This document shows, piece by piece, positions 50,042-59,334 of a stretch of DNA of 64,000 nt. The notes beneath the pieces are model-generated. The model made no database searches. It had not been told where the DNA came from and was given only the letters and a program-made list of their open reading frames with translations. Origin of the DNA: Holophagaceae bacterium (GTDB taxonomy: Bacteria > Acidobacteriota > Holophagae > Holophagales > Holophagaceae); assembly GCA_013334395.1 (NCBI GenBank), contig JAAXXS010000001.1:1-64000 (forward strand). Reading direction: 5' to 3'. How positions within the stretch are numbered: position 1 is the first letter of the stretch; every line of letters starts with the position of its first letter. A program made the position numbers and the translations under genes.

Positions 50042-50713
50042 CTAAATCGTGAGGTCCGTGCCCCGGTGGTCGGAGTCGAGGGGATCCAGCCCCTGGGTGC
50101 CGGTGATCGGGGCGTACTGCCCTCGGGCGGGATCGAAGGCGAAGACCTCGCCGGTCTCGATCTTGTAGACCCAGGCGTGCAGGTGGAGCATGCCGTTGGC
50201 CACGGCCTTCGCCACCGAGGGGTGCTTGCGCAGGTTGTCCACCTGGACGAGCACGTTCTCCTCCACGGTGGCATGGAGCAGGTCGCTGCCCTTCAGGTGG
50301 CCGTAGCTCTCCCACATGATCCGCTCCGTGGTGCGGCAGTGGGTCAGCCAGGCGCGGGTGGCCGGCAGCTCGCCCAGCTCGTCCGGGTTCAGCAGCGCTC
50401 GCATGGCGCCGCAGTTGGAGTGGCCGCAGATGATGATGTGCTTCACCTTCAGGGCGGCGACGGCAAACTCGATACCCGCGGCCATGCCGCCCATGCTCTC
50501 GTACGGCGGGATGAGGTTGCCGACGTTGCGCAGAATGAAGAGTTCGCCGGGCTGCGTCTGCGTGATCAGGTTGGGACTGATGCGCGAGTCCGAGCAGGTG
50601 ACGAAGAGCGTCTCCGGCGTCTGCTCGTTCTGGTCCAGCCGCTCGAACAGCTCCCGATGGGTGCTGAAGATCTGGGTCTGGAACTGGTGAATGCCTTGGA
50701 CGAGCTTCTGCAT
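50042..50713 (-). CDS. Beta-class carbonic anhydrase
   Basis: The 223-residue zinc enzyme contains FVTCSDSRISP with the first Cys and the Asp-Arg pair, then ICGHSNCGAMRALL with the His and second Cys. It interconverts CO2 and bicarbonate. It converges with era (7-base gap) and lies 31 bases downstream of an ABC ATPase on the same strand; no functional link to the ATPase is evident. Confidence 0.92.
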   Translation of the reverse strand: MQKLVQGIHQFQTQIFSTHRELFERLDQNEQTPETLFVTCSDSRISPNLITQTQPGELFILRNVGNLIPPYESMGGMAAGIEFAVAALKVKHIIICGHSNCGAMRALLNPDELGELPATRAWLTHCRTTERIMWESYGHLKGSDLLHATVEENVLVQVDNLRKHPSVAKAVANGMLHLHAWVYKIETGEVFAFDPARGQYAPITGTQGLDPLDSDHRGTDLTI

Positions 50714-50744
50714 CCGAGCATCTTACCCCGGGTAGGCCCCTGTG

Positions 50745-51476
50745 TCAGAGACTCAGGCGGGCCATGTGCTCTTCGGGCGTGATGGGGGTGTTGGGCTCGT
50801 CGTGGATGATCTTGCCGTCCCGGAGCTTCACGATGCGATGGGCATGCCGGGCGATGTCCTCCTCGTGGGTCACGAGGATGATGGTGTTGCCCTTCTGGTA
50901 GAGGTCCTCGAAGAGGGCCATGATCTCGATGCTGGTCTTGGAGTCCAGGGCGCCCGTGGGCTCGTCCGCCAGCAGGATGGAGGGCTCGTTCACCAGGGCC
51001 CGGGCGATGGCCACGCGCTGACGCTGGCCGCCGGAGAGCTGGTTGGGCATGTGGTCGCTGCGGGTGCCGAGGCCGACGTTTTCCAGGGCTCGCTGAGCCA
51101 TCTCATGGCGCTCATGGGGTGTCTTCCCTGCGTAGATGAGGGGCAGCTCAACGTTCTGTAGCGAGGTGGTGCGGGCCAGCAGGTTGAAGGTCTGGAAGAC
51201 GAAGCCGATCTCTTCGTTCCGGATCTGGGCGAGGTTGTCATCGCTCATGGCCGAAGCCAGCTTGCCGTTCAGCTCGTAGGTGCCGGCCGTCGGCGTGTCG
51301 AGGCACCCGATGATGTTCATCATGGTCGATTTCCCGGAGCCGGAAGGGCCCATGATCGCCACGTACTCGCCCCGCTGGATGCCCATGGAGACACCATCCA
51401 GAGCCCGCACCTCCATGTCGCCCATCTGGTAGACCTTGGTGATGTCGGTGAGTTGGATCAGGGGCGAATCGGCCAT
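50745..51476 (-). CDS. LolD/MacB-type ABC transporter ATPase
   Basis: From ATG 51476 (GAGG five bases upstream) the product is 243 residues: Walker [10 protein letters not shown], signature [16 protein letters not shown], Walker [13 protein letters not shown] and switch His VTHEED. The TGALDS form and the short length match LolD/MacB/FtsE-type ATPases that power envelope export or lipoprotein release. No matching permease is next to it; the downstream neighbour is a carbonic anhydrase, so the partner must be encoded elsewhere. Confidence 0.88.
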   Translation of the reverse strand: MADSPLIQLTDITKVYQMGDMEVRALDGVSMGIQRGEYVAIMGPSGSGKSTMMNIIGCLDTPTAGTYELNGKLASAMSDDNLAQIRNEEIGFVFQTFNLLARTTSLQNVELPLIYAGKTPHERHEMAQRALENVGLGTRSDHMPNQLSGGQRQRVAIARALVNEPSILLADEPTGALDSKTSIEIMALFEDLYQKGNTIILVTHEEDIARHAHRIVKLRDGKIIHDEPNTPITPEEHMARLSL

Positions 51477-51606
51477 CGGAACCTCGAAGGACCCCGCTGG
51501 GTCCTGCTTCATCTTCGCAGAACTCCCGGGACAGGTTTAGGAGCGGGCTGTGTTTCCCGTTACAATTCCCGCTCACCCGTCCTCAGCCTATAGGTAACGA
51601 TTCCCG

Positions 51607-54237
51607 ATGATTGCCTCCCTGTTTCTCGCCCTGGGTCGTCCTCTGCTGCGCCTGCGCTACCGGCTGCGCGCCGAGGGCCTCGAGGAACAGTCCCCCCGGT
51701 CGGGGGCGGGCACGCTGTTCGTGGCAAACCACCCGACCCTGGTGGATCCGTTCCTGCTGCTCACCACCCTTGCGCCGCGCTTTGCGCCGATCCTGGTGGC
51801 TGGGCGGGATCATGCCGCTTCACTGCCGCTCCGCTTGCTCGCCCGGCTGCTGGGCGCCCGGGCCCTGCCGGATCCTTCGGACCTCGGCGACCGCTGCCGA
51901 CCCGCGCTGGAGGTCGAGCTGGCTACGCTCGCCGCCCAGCTGGCCGCGGGCCGCAACCTGTTGCTCTTCCCCGGCGGGCGGCTGGCCCGCCAGCGCACCG
52001 AGGACTACGCCGACAACAGTGTCGTGGAGGCCATCCTCCGCCAGGCCCCCGGCGCCAGGGTCGTGACGGTGCGGCTGCAGGGCCTGTGGGGCAGTCGCTT
52101 CAGCGCTGCGGCAGGGACTCGGCCGAGGCTGGGGCTCCAGCTGCTGAAGAGCGTGTTCTACCTCTGCGCGAACGGCCTGTTCTTCATGCCGCGGCGGGAC
52201 GTCCGTCTGGTGCTGGAGGAGGCCCGGGACCTGCCCCTGGAGCAGGGGCGGTCCGCCCTCAATCGGGCTCTGGAAGGGGCGCTCAACCGGGAGGCCACGG
52301 CCCGCACCTTTGTTCCCTACCGGTTCTGGCGGAACCATGCTCCCCGCACCCTGCCGGAGCCGCCCCGACCCCGGGTCGAAGGGAACACCCGCTCGGTGCC
52401 CACCCAGGTGCGCGACGCAGTCCGCCACCACCTGCAGGCGGTCACGGGCCACGCCGAGATCCAGGACACCCAGACCCTGGTGGGCGATCTGGGCCTGGAC
52501 GCCCTGGGCCACCGCGAGCTCGAGCTCTGGATCCAGCGGGCCTACGGCTACACCTGCGGCGACCCAGCCTCCCTGCAGACCGTGGGGGATGTGCTCCTGG
52601 CCGCCACGGGTGCCGCAGTCTCCCTGCGCCAGGGTGAGCTGAAGGCCGTGCCCCACGCCTGGTTCCACACCCGGACGGACCTGCCCATTGAGATGCCCGA
52701 GGGCGACACCATTCTCGAGGTCTTCCTCAAGCAGGCCCGGCGGGATCCCCGCCGCGTCGTGATGGCGGACCAGGCGGGCGGCGTCAAGACCTACCGGGAC
52801 GTGATCACGGCGATCATGGTGCTGAAGCCTCTCTTCGAGCGCCTGGAGGGCACCCACGTGGGGCTGATGCTGCCGGCCTCGGGTGGCGCCAGCATCATCT
52901 ACCTGGCCCTGCTCTTCGCGGGCAAGACGCCGGTGCTGGTGAACTGGACCGCAGGCGCGCGCAGCATGGCCTTCGGACTCGATCTGGTGGGGGTGCGGCA
53001 CGTCATCACCGTGTCCACGCTCGTGAACCGGCTGGATGCGCAGGGCGTGGACCTGTCCGCCGTGAAGGATCGCCTGCTGCTGCTGGACGAGGCCGGCAAG
53101 AAGATCTCCCTGCCGACCAAGCTGGCAGCGGCCTTCCGGGCCCGCTTCAACTGGGCCTCCCTGGTGCCGGAGAAGGCGCCCGCCACCGCGGCGGTGCTGT
53201 TCACCAGCGGCAGCGAGAGCTACCCCAAGGCCGTGCCCCTGAGCCACGGCAACATCCTGGCGAACATCCGCGACGCGGCCCTGGCCCTCCACTTCCGGGA
53301 GGACGAGCGGGTCATGGGCTGCCTGCCGCCCTTCCACGCCTTCGGCCTGACCACCACCACCATCCTGCCGCTCCTGCTGGGCCTGCGGGTGGTCTACCAC
53401 CCCAACCCCACCGAGGGGCGCATGCTGGCCCGGATCATCGAGGCCTACCACGCCACCATGCTCGTGGGCACGCCCACCTTCCTCGGGGGCATCCTGCGCA
53501 TGGCGGAAGACCGCCACCTGGAATCGCTCCGCGTCGTCGTGTCGGGCGCCGAGAAGTGTCCCGACTCGATCTATGCGACCCTCGCCCGGCGCTGGCCAAG
53601 CTGCACGGTCCTCGAGGGCTACGGCATCACCGAGTGTTCTCCGGTGGTCTCCGTCAACCGCGAGGAGGATCCCCGCCATGGCACCATCGGAAAGCCGCTG
53701 CTCTCGGTGACGTGGTGCATCGTGGACCTGGACACTGGCCTCCGCGTGGAGCCCGGTCAGCCCGGCATGCTCCTGGTCAAGGGGCCCAGCATCTTCGGGG
53801 GCTACCTCAACCCGGACGTGGACTCTCCCTTTGAGACCTTTGAGGGCAGCTCCTGGTATCGCACCGGCGACCTGGTGCGGCAGGACCGGGGCGTGCTCGT
53901 GTTCGCCGGCCGCCTCAAGCGCTTCGTGAAGCTGGGAGGCGAGATGGTGTCCCTTCCCGCCATCGAGGAAGCCCTGTCCCGCCGCTTCCAGGGCGAGGAC
54001 GAGACCGAGCCCGTCCTGGCGGTGGAGGCCTCGCCCGAGGAACTCAACCCGGACCTGATCCTGTTCTCGGTGGCCGGCATCGGCCGCGATGATGCCAATG
54101 CCGTCATCCGCGCGGCGGGCCTGTCGTCCCTGCACAACATCCGCGTGGTGCGCCACATCGACCAGATCCCCACCCTGGGCACGGGCAAGACCAACTACCG
54201 GGCGCTGAAGGAGCTGCTGGGCGAGGCGCCGTCCTAG
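51607..54237 (+). CDS. Aas-like fusion: acyltransferase, degenerate ACP-like domain, AMP-dependent acyl ligase
   Basis: The 876-residue protein has a PlsC-type N-terminal domain with NHPTLVD (H42, D47) but FPGGRL (121-126) where the family has FPEGTR. Residues about 263-345 look like an acyl-carrier domain (DTQTLVGDLGLDALGHRELE); the Ser carrying phosphopantetheine is Ala299, so it cannot be loaded. The C-terminal ligase has TSGSESYPK, EGYGITECSP, YRTGDLVRQD and the catalytic Lys in GTGKTNYRALKEL. E. coli Aas (acyltransferase plus ligase, about 720 residues) recycles lysophospholipids and lacks the middle domain. Activity of the first domain is doubtful; the ligase looks intact. Confidence 0.8.
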   Translation: MIASLFLALGRPLLRLRYRLRAEGLEEQSPRSGAGTLFVANHPTLVDPFLLLTTLAPRFAPILVAGRDHAASLPLRLLARLLGARALPDPSDLGDRCRPALEVELATLAAQLAAGRNLLLFPGGRLARQRTEDYADNSVVEAILRQAPGARVVTVRLQGLWGSRFSAAAGTRPRLGLQLLKSVFYLCANGLFFMPRRDVRLVLEEARDLPLEQGRSALNRALEGALNREATARTFVPYRFWRNHAPRTLPEPPRPRVEGNTRSVPTQVRDAVRHHLQAVTGHAEIQDTQTLVGDLGLDALGHRELELWIQRAYGYTCGDPASLQTVGDVLLAATGAAVSLRQGELKAVPHAWFHTRTDLPIEMPEGDTILEVFLKQARRDPRRVVMADQAGGVKTYRDVITAIMVLKPLFERLEGTHVGLMLPASGGASIIYLALLFAGKTPVLVNWTAGARSMAFGLDLVGVRHVITVSTLVNRLDAQGVDLSAVKDRLLLLDEAGKKISLPTKLAAAFRARFNWASLVPEKAPATAAVLFTSGSESYPKAVPLSHGNILANIRDAALALHFREDERVMGCLPPFHAFGLTTTTILPLLLGLRVVYHPNPTEGRMLARIIEAYHATMLVGTPTFLGGILRMAEDRHLESLRVVVSGAEKCPDSIYATLARRWPSCTVLEGYGITECSPVVSVNREEDPRHGTIGKPLLSVTWCIVDLDTGLRVEPGQPGMLLVKGPSIFGGYLNPDVDSPFETFEGSSWYRTGDLVRQDRGVLVFAGRLKRFVKLGGEMVSLPAIEEALSRRFQGEDETEPVLAVEASPEELNPDLILFSVAGIGRDDANAVIRAAGLSSLHNIRVVRHIDQIPTLGTGKTNYRALKELLGEAPS

Positions 54238-54242
54238 GGCAG

Positions 54243-55385
54243 CTAGGGCAGGGTCTCGATCAGCAGGGCCAGGCCCAGGCCTCCGCCGATCCCGAGGGTG
54301 GCCACGCCCAGGCCGCCGCCGCGCCGCCGCAGCTGATGGATCAGGGTGCAGAGGATGCGGGCGCCCGTGGCGCCGATGGGGTGCCCCAGTGCCACCCCGC
54401 CCCCGGCCACGTTCAGGCGGTCCAGCGGCAGCCCCAGCGCTCGCTGGCAGACAAGCAGCTGGGTCGAGAAGGCCTCGTTCAGCTCCCAGAGGTCGATGTC
54501 GGCCACGGTCATCCCGTGGGCGGCCAGCAGGCGCTGCACCGCCGGCACGGGGGCCTCCCCCATGTCCAGGGGATCCACGCCCGCCTCGCTCCAACCCCGA
54601 ATCCGCGCCAGGGGCCTCGCGTCGCCGGCGTGTTCGTGGCGACCCAGCAGCAAGGCGGCGGCGCCGTCCGAGAGGGCCGAGGCATTGCCAGCGGTGATCT
54701 GGCCCTCAGGGTCGAAGACCGGAGCCAGGCGGGCCAGGCGCTCCGGCGTGACCTCGGGCCGGACGCACTCGTCATGGTCCAGGGCCGGATGGGCGACCAG
54801 CTCGGCCTCAAAGCTCCCCTGGGCCGCGCGTCGGTGGCTCTCGGCGGCCCAGGCATCGGCCTCCAGTCGCGTGATCCCGCGTTTTTTCGCCAGTTGCTCG
54901 ATGGTCTCGCCCATGAGCAGTCCCGTCACCGGGCAGCGCAGGCCATCCTGGTGCATGACGTCCGGCAGCTGGCGGTGCCCCATGCGGAAGCCCCAGCGCA
55001 GCCCCGGCACCAGGTGGGGGGTGTCCGACATGGCCTCGCTGCCGCCAGCCAGGACCGGACCCGAGCTGGGCTCCGCCAGCTGCTGGGCGGCGAGGATGAC
55101 GGTCTGGAGGCTCGAGCCGCAGGCCATGTTGACCGTGAAGGCGGCGGTGTCCTGGGACAGCCCGGCCCGGAGCGCCAGGGTGCGGGCAGGGTTCATTCCC
55201 TGGGTGTGGCTGCGGGCCATGCCCCAGAGCAGGCGGCCGGGGCGGGGCAGGGAAGGGTCCACGGTGAGGGCGTCCACCACGGCCTGGCCAAGCGGGACGG
55301 CGCCCTGTCCCGCCAGGCTGCCGCCATAGCTGCCCTGGGGCAGCCGGCGGGCGGCCAGGATGAGCACGTCACCCCGGGTCTTCAT
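54243..55385 (-). CDS. Thiolase-family protein lacking the second catalytic Cys
   Basis: The 380-residue thiolase contains the acylated Cys89 in NMACGSSLQ, ELNEAF and the His in GHPIGATGAR (H335). The C-terminal CxG motif, whose Cys is the catalytic base, reads TLGIGGGLG with Gly365 (codon GGG), so that base is absent. This would be expected to weaken or abolish normal thiolysis or condensation. It is coupled to the SanA-like gene upstream, whose stop overlaps its start by four bases. It may use another residue as base, or have a different acyl-transfer role. Confidence 0.78.
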   Translation of the reverse strand: MKTRGDVLILAARRLPQGSYGGSLAGQGAVPLGQAVVDALTVDPSLPRPGRLLWGMARSHTQGMNPARTLALRAGLSQDTAAFTVNMACGSSLQTVILAAQQLAEPSSGPVLAGGSEAMSDTPHLVPGLRWGFRMGHRQLPDVMHQDGLRCPVTGLLMGETIEQLAKKRGITRLEADAWAAESHRRAAQGSFEAELVAHPALDHDECVRPEVTPERLARLAPVFDPEGQITAGNASALSDGAAALLLGRHEHAGDARPLARIRGWSEAGVDPLDMGEAPVPAVQRLLAAHGMTVADIDLWELNEAFSTQLLVCQRALGLPLDRLNVAGGGVALGHPIGATGARILCTLIHQLRRRGGGLGVATLGIGGGLGLALLIETLP

Positions 55386-56065
55386 GGGGCGGGATCCCAG
55401 TCATCGGGGGTCGGTTCCCGGGGGCCGAGGCGGGCATCCGGGGGGAACCAGGCATTCCAGCGGGCCAGATGCCGGGCGACGTATTCTCGCCCCCAGAACC
55501 TCATTCGGCTCGTCCAGGGCCAGTCGTCAGTCCGGGCCGGGACGCCCCAGGCCTGAAGGCCGATCTGGTCCGCCAGGTAGAGGGCCCGGGGAAGATGGAA
55601 GTCCGAGGTCACAATCACCGCCTGACGCTGACCGAACACGACCTGGGCGCGCCGGAGGCTGTCCCAGGTGCGCAGGCCGGCGTAATCGCTGACGATGCGG
55701 GTGGGCGGCACCCCCTGCCGGATCAGCCAGCGGCGCATGGCCTGGGGCTCGTTGTAGGTGGGATGGCGGTTGTCTCCGGACACCAGGAACCAGCGCACCT
55801 TGCCAGTCCGGTAGAGGCCATGAGCGGTGCGCAGCCGTCCCTCCAGGATCGACGTGGGCTCACCATCCCCATAGACACCGGCTCCGAGCACCAGCACCGG
55901 CCCACCCACCACGGGCAACTGGTCGGCGGGATAGACCTGCAAATGGTGCATGGCGGGGAACCTAACCAGGGTCCAGAGCAGATCTCCGAGGAGGGCCAGC
56001 GCTGGGACCAGGATCAGGGGCCACCGGTGCTGCCGGCAGCGATGAAGGAAGGCGGAGATGGACAT
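55382..56065 (-). CDS. SanA/YdcF-family (DUF218) membrane protein
   Basis: The 227-residue protein has an N-terminal membrane helix (about 14-33) followed by a periplasmic DUF218 domain: VLGAGVYGDGEPTSILEGRL, VSGDNRHPTYNEPQAM, SDYAGLRTWDSLRRA, VTSDFHLPRAL. This is the SanA branch, linked to envelope barrier function and vancomycin sensitivity in enteric bacteria. The biochemical activity is unknown. Its stop overlaps the thiolase start (ATGA). Confidence 0.85.
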   Translation of the reverse strand: MSISAFLHRCRQHRWPLILVPALALLGDLLWTLVRFPAMHHLQVYPADQLPVVGGPVLVLGAGVYGDGEPTSILEGRLRTAHGLYRTGKVRWFLVSGDNRHPTYNEPQAMRRWLIRQGVPPTRIVSDYAGLRTWDSLRRAQVVFGQRQAVIVTSDFHLPRALYLADQIGLQAWGVPARTDDWPWTSRMRFWGREYVARHLARWNAWFPPDARLGPREPTPDDWDPAP

Positions 56066-56144
56066 CGTGAGTTAGCATAGACCTTTCGTCCGCCAAGACC
56101 CACGGACCTCCGTTCCCTTTCGAGACTTCCATCGAGACCCGTTG

Positions 56145-59100
56145 ATGATCATGCGCCTCCGTTCCGCCGTCGTCCTCTCCCGGACCCCCCTTGCCGGCAC
56201 CCTCCAGGTACTGGCGCCGCTGGCGCTTGTCCTCGCCGCTGGCAGCACGGGCTGCTTCCGGGCCACGGGGATCTCCCGGCCCGACGTGGTGGTGGAGGAG
56301 ATTGCGGCGACCGGAGGCGACCGGGTCTCGGGCCTGAAGGCCACCGCCGGCCCTGGGGACTATTATCTGGGCAATGATAGCGTCCACCTCGCCGTGGATG
56401 GCGCGGTCTACGGGGACCGCGAAGGCCAGCTGGGTTCGCCCTCGGGGGGCGCCATCCTGGATGTGGGCTCCATCGCTCTGGACCAGAGCTTCCACCGGGT
56501 TTCCATGCCCACCGACCTGGTGGAGCGGCTGGGTCTGGTGGCCAATCAGGATCCAGACCTGCCCGTGATCATCGATCGGTTCATTCCCTCCTCCAACAGC
56601 GCCTCGGTCTACCTTGAGATGCAGGGGGGATTGCTGGACACGAAGGGCAAGCTGGGCGCGGCCAAGGATGCCCAGGGCCGGGTCACGGGGGTCTCGCTGG
56701 TGCACCGGATCACCCTGAACAAGGCCGATGGCTTCTTCCTGCTGGAGACCACGCTGACCAATGGGAGCGGGGCGACCCTCCCGCTGCGCAATGTCGGGGA
56801 CTACCTCTCCCAGCGGGGAGGCGGCCTCCGCTTCGTGGTGCCTGCTGTCTCTACCTTCGCGGGCGCACCGCTCAGCACGTGGGGGGTCGAAATCCCGGGT
56901 TCGGACTTCTCCGCCCCGCTGACCACCAGCGTGGTCGCCCCCATGGTCGGCCTCATGGGCGCCGAGTCGGCCGACAACACCAGCGACTACCACGCTTCCC
57001 TGGGCATTCTCCCGCTGGATGTCGATGGCGTCCTGGTCGCCTCGGATCCGCAACAGGCTCTCACGGAAAACCGCCCTAAGTTCCCTGCTCGGCTCGTGGT
57101 GGGCAGCCCCGCGGTGGCCAACCTTGCGGCGGGCCAGTCGGTCAGCTACCGTCGCCGGCTCTACGTCGTCGGCGGGTCCAGCTACGTCGGCTCCCTGCCG
57201 GCCCAGACCACCACGGTCTTCACCCTGATGACCCAGGCCAGGGCCGGGTTCCGGACCGAGGATGTGGGGTATCTGGCCTACACCAGCTTCGGGACCGCGG
57301 TCCGTGGCGGCCCGCGCCAGGCGGAGTTCAAGTTCGAGCGCTACACCTACACCGGTAGCCAGGCCTTCAACCTGGCCGATCCGGCCAACCCGGCCAACCA
57401 GCCCGCCAACTGGCGCCTGGAGCGGGTGGAGTGGCGGGAACCTACCGACATCTCCGCCGGCATCTCCAGCATCGGGATGTTCCTTCCCGTCATCCCCGAT
57501 GGCACCAGTGGGCTTTCGCAGCGCTACCGGATCACGGCCCGAAACAGCCTCCAGCAGAGCAGCCCGCTCTATCTGGGAACGAACGCCCTGGATACCACCC
57601 GTCCCGCCCTGGCCACGCCGGTGACTCCATCCAAGACCCAGAACTGGTCGGTGCTTGAGCCCCTCAGCCCCGAGCGGGACGAGGTCCTGGACGCTTCGGG
57701 GAACATCCTCCGGCAGACCCAGACCGCCCACACCTTCTCGGCCCGGCAGTCCGGCACGCTGGAATTCGGGGGCATCAACCCGCTGCGGATCACCCTCCAG
57801 GGCGTGGGTGTCGCTGACCCAAGTTCCCAGCGCATCCGTCGGCTCGCCAGTGCCTACAACGAGATCTACAAGGGCAAGTTGCCCGTTGGAACGAACTACG
57901 GTTCCTACCAGTACACCGCAGGGAATCAGGTCTTTGGCACGGCCTTCGGGTCCACGGCAGCCTCCACGGTGATGTCCTTCCCTGCCGGGGACTACGTTGC
58001 CTATGCCACCCGGGGCCCCCTCTCCCACCTGGACTCCCTGCCGGTGAAGGCCTTCGACGGCCAGACCAACAACGTCCACGGCTTCGTGGTGACTCCGCCC
58101 ACCCTTCCCACGGGCTGGACCAGCTTCGATGTGCCGGGACCCACCCAGGTCACCACGGGCGGCTTCAACCCTGGTGAGTTGCTCAGCTCTGCTGTGGCCG
58201 AGGGCATTCAGGTCGTCACCCGCACCGAAGAAGACGCCCTGACCGATCCCACCGCCCTCCAGGTGGAGTTCCGTTCGGAGATCGACAACACGCTCCTGGT
58301 CAGCGATGTCCAGCGGGTGCCCATCGGCAGCGATCCCTTCGTGATCGGCGCCCGCAGCGCCTCCCTCAGCGATGGCTTCACCACCGCCCTCTTCACGCCC
58401 GCCCCCACCACCGATCGCAATGGCGGCGCGCGCCCCTCCAAGGGGTGGAACCTGGCCGACTTCATCACCCAGGCCGAAGGTGGCTACACCATCATCCACC
58501 GGCCGCGCGGCCCCGTCGGCCTGTTCACAGCTCGCGGCTTCAGCCGCACCGTGGCCCTGGGCACCGGGGTCAACGCCTGGTGGAACGCGACGGGTCCGGC
58601 CTCGCTCGGCAAGCGACTCGGGGACTTCGACGCCCTGGAGCTCCTGCGTGCCGAGGGCTTCGATCCCACCAACCCCACGGCCTGGGCGACTGAGTTCAAC
58701 GCGGTTCGCGATGACTGGTATGCCCTCCTCAACCAGCAGACGCCGACGGCCTTCACCAAGGGCCTGGGGCTCTCCTCGGCCCGCTACAGCCTGGACACGC
58801 CGGTGGGTCTCGCCAGGACCTACCTGAAGATCGGGACATCGACGCTCAGCCAAGGCTCCCTCACCCCGGTGCTCACGGCCCTCCGCAGCGGTGCTGCGGT
58901 GGCCTCCACGGGTCCCATGCTCGAGGTCTCGGTGAGCGGGGTTGGACCGGGTGGTCTGGTGGCGGGTCCCGTGGCCAGCGTGTCTGTGACGATCGCCCTC
59001 TACGCGCCAGACTGGGTGCCCGTGGACGAGGTCCGCGTGGTGGTGAATGGCTCGAGCACGCCCATCCCGGTGCCCCTTGGCAGCTTCACGGCCTCCGCGA

Positions 59101-59318
59101 CCGACTTCCGGCTCCGGACGGCCACGGTGACCGTCCCTCTGCCCGCGGGCAAGGATGCGTGGCTGGTGGTGGAAGCTGGCGTCCCTCGGAGCACCACGGG
59201 CGTCTACCGGGCCGGAACGCCCTGGAACAAGATCATGAAGGGCCTCTATCCCATCGCCGTGACCAACCCGATCTTCGTGGATGTCAGCGGTGGCGGCTAC
59301 ACCCCTCCAGGACTCTGA
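56145..59318 (+). CDS. Large secreted protein with a degenerate CehA/McbA-like (PHP) architecture
   Basis: The 1057-residue product begins with a membrane-targeting segment ending ALVLAAGSTGC, a possible though imperfect lipoprotein site. A long beta-rich region (about 50-640) follows. The last 400 residues follow the plan of CehA/McbA-type PHP metallohydrolases: a GELLSSAVAEGIQVV segment, a later ALELLRAEGFDPTN, and a C-terminal beta domain after ALRSGAAVASTGPMLEV. However, the HxH metal motif is absent and the TDHN motif reads TEED (about 694-697), so metal catalysis is unlikely. The cargo or ligand is unknown. ATG 56145 or 56151 are possible starts. Confidence 0.6.
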   Translation: MIMRLRSAVVLSRTPLAGTLQVLAPLALVLAAGSTGCFRATGISRPDVVVEEIAATGGDRVSGLKATAGPGDYYLGNDSVHLAVDGAVYGDREGQLGSPSGGAILDVGSIALDQSFHRVSMPTDLVERLGLVANQDPDLPVIIDRFIPSSNSASVYLEMQGGLLDTKGKLGAAKDAQGRVTGVSLVHRITLNKADGFFLLETTLTNGSGATLPLRNVGDYLSQRGGGLRFVVPAVSTFAGAPLSTWGVEIPGSDFSAPLTTSVVAPMVGLMGAESADNTSDYHASLGILPLDVDGVLVASDPQQALTENRPKFPARLVVGSPAVANLAAGQSVSYRRRLYVVGGSSYVGSLPAQTTTVFTLMTQARAGFRTEDVGYLAYTSFGTAVRGGPRQAEFKFERYTYTGSQAFNLADPANPANQPANWRLERVEWREPTDISAGISSIGMFLPVIPDGTSGLSQRYRITARNSLQQSSPLYLGTNALDTTRPALATPVTPSKTQNWSVLEPLSPERDEVLDASGNILRQTQTAHTFSARQSGTLEFGGINPLRITLQGVGVADPSSQRIRRLASAYNEIYKGKLPVGTNYGSYQYTAGNQVFGTAFGSTAASTVMSFPAGDYVAYATRGPLSHLDSLPVKAFDGQTNNVHGFVVTPPTLPTGWTSFDVPGPTQVTTGGFNPGELLSSAVAEGIQVVTRTEEDALTDPTALQVEFRSEIDNTLLVSDVQRVPIGSDPFVIGARSASLSDGFTTALFTPAPTTDRNGGARPSKGWNLADFITQAEGGYTIIHRPRGPVGLFTARGFSRTVALGTGVNAWWNATGPASLGKRLGDFDALELLRAEGFDPTNPTAWATEFNAVRDDWYALLNQQTPTAFTKGLGLSSARYSLDTPVGLARTYLKIGTSTLSQGSLTPVLTALRSGAAVASTGPMLEVSVSGVGPGGLVAGPVASVSVTIALYAPDWVPVDEVRVVVNGSSTPIPVPLGSFTASATDFRLRTATVTVPLPAGKDAWLVVEAGVPRSTTGVYRAGTPWNKIMKGLYPIAVTNPIFVDVSGGGYTPPGL

Positions 59319-59334
59319 CCGGCAGGAGTGGCAC

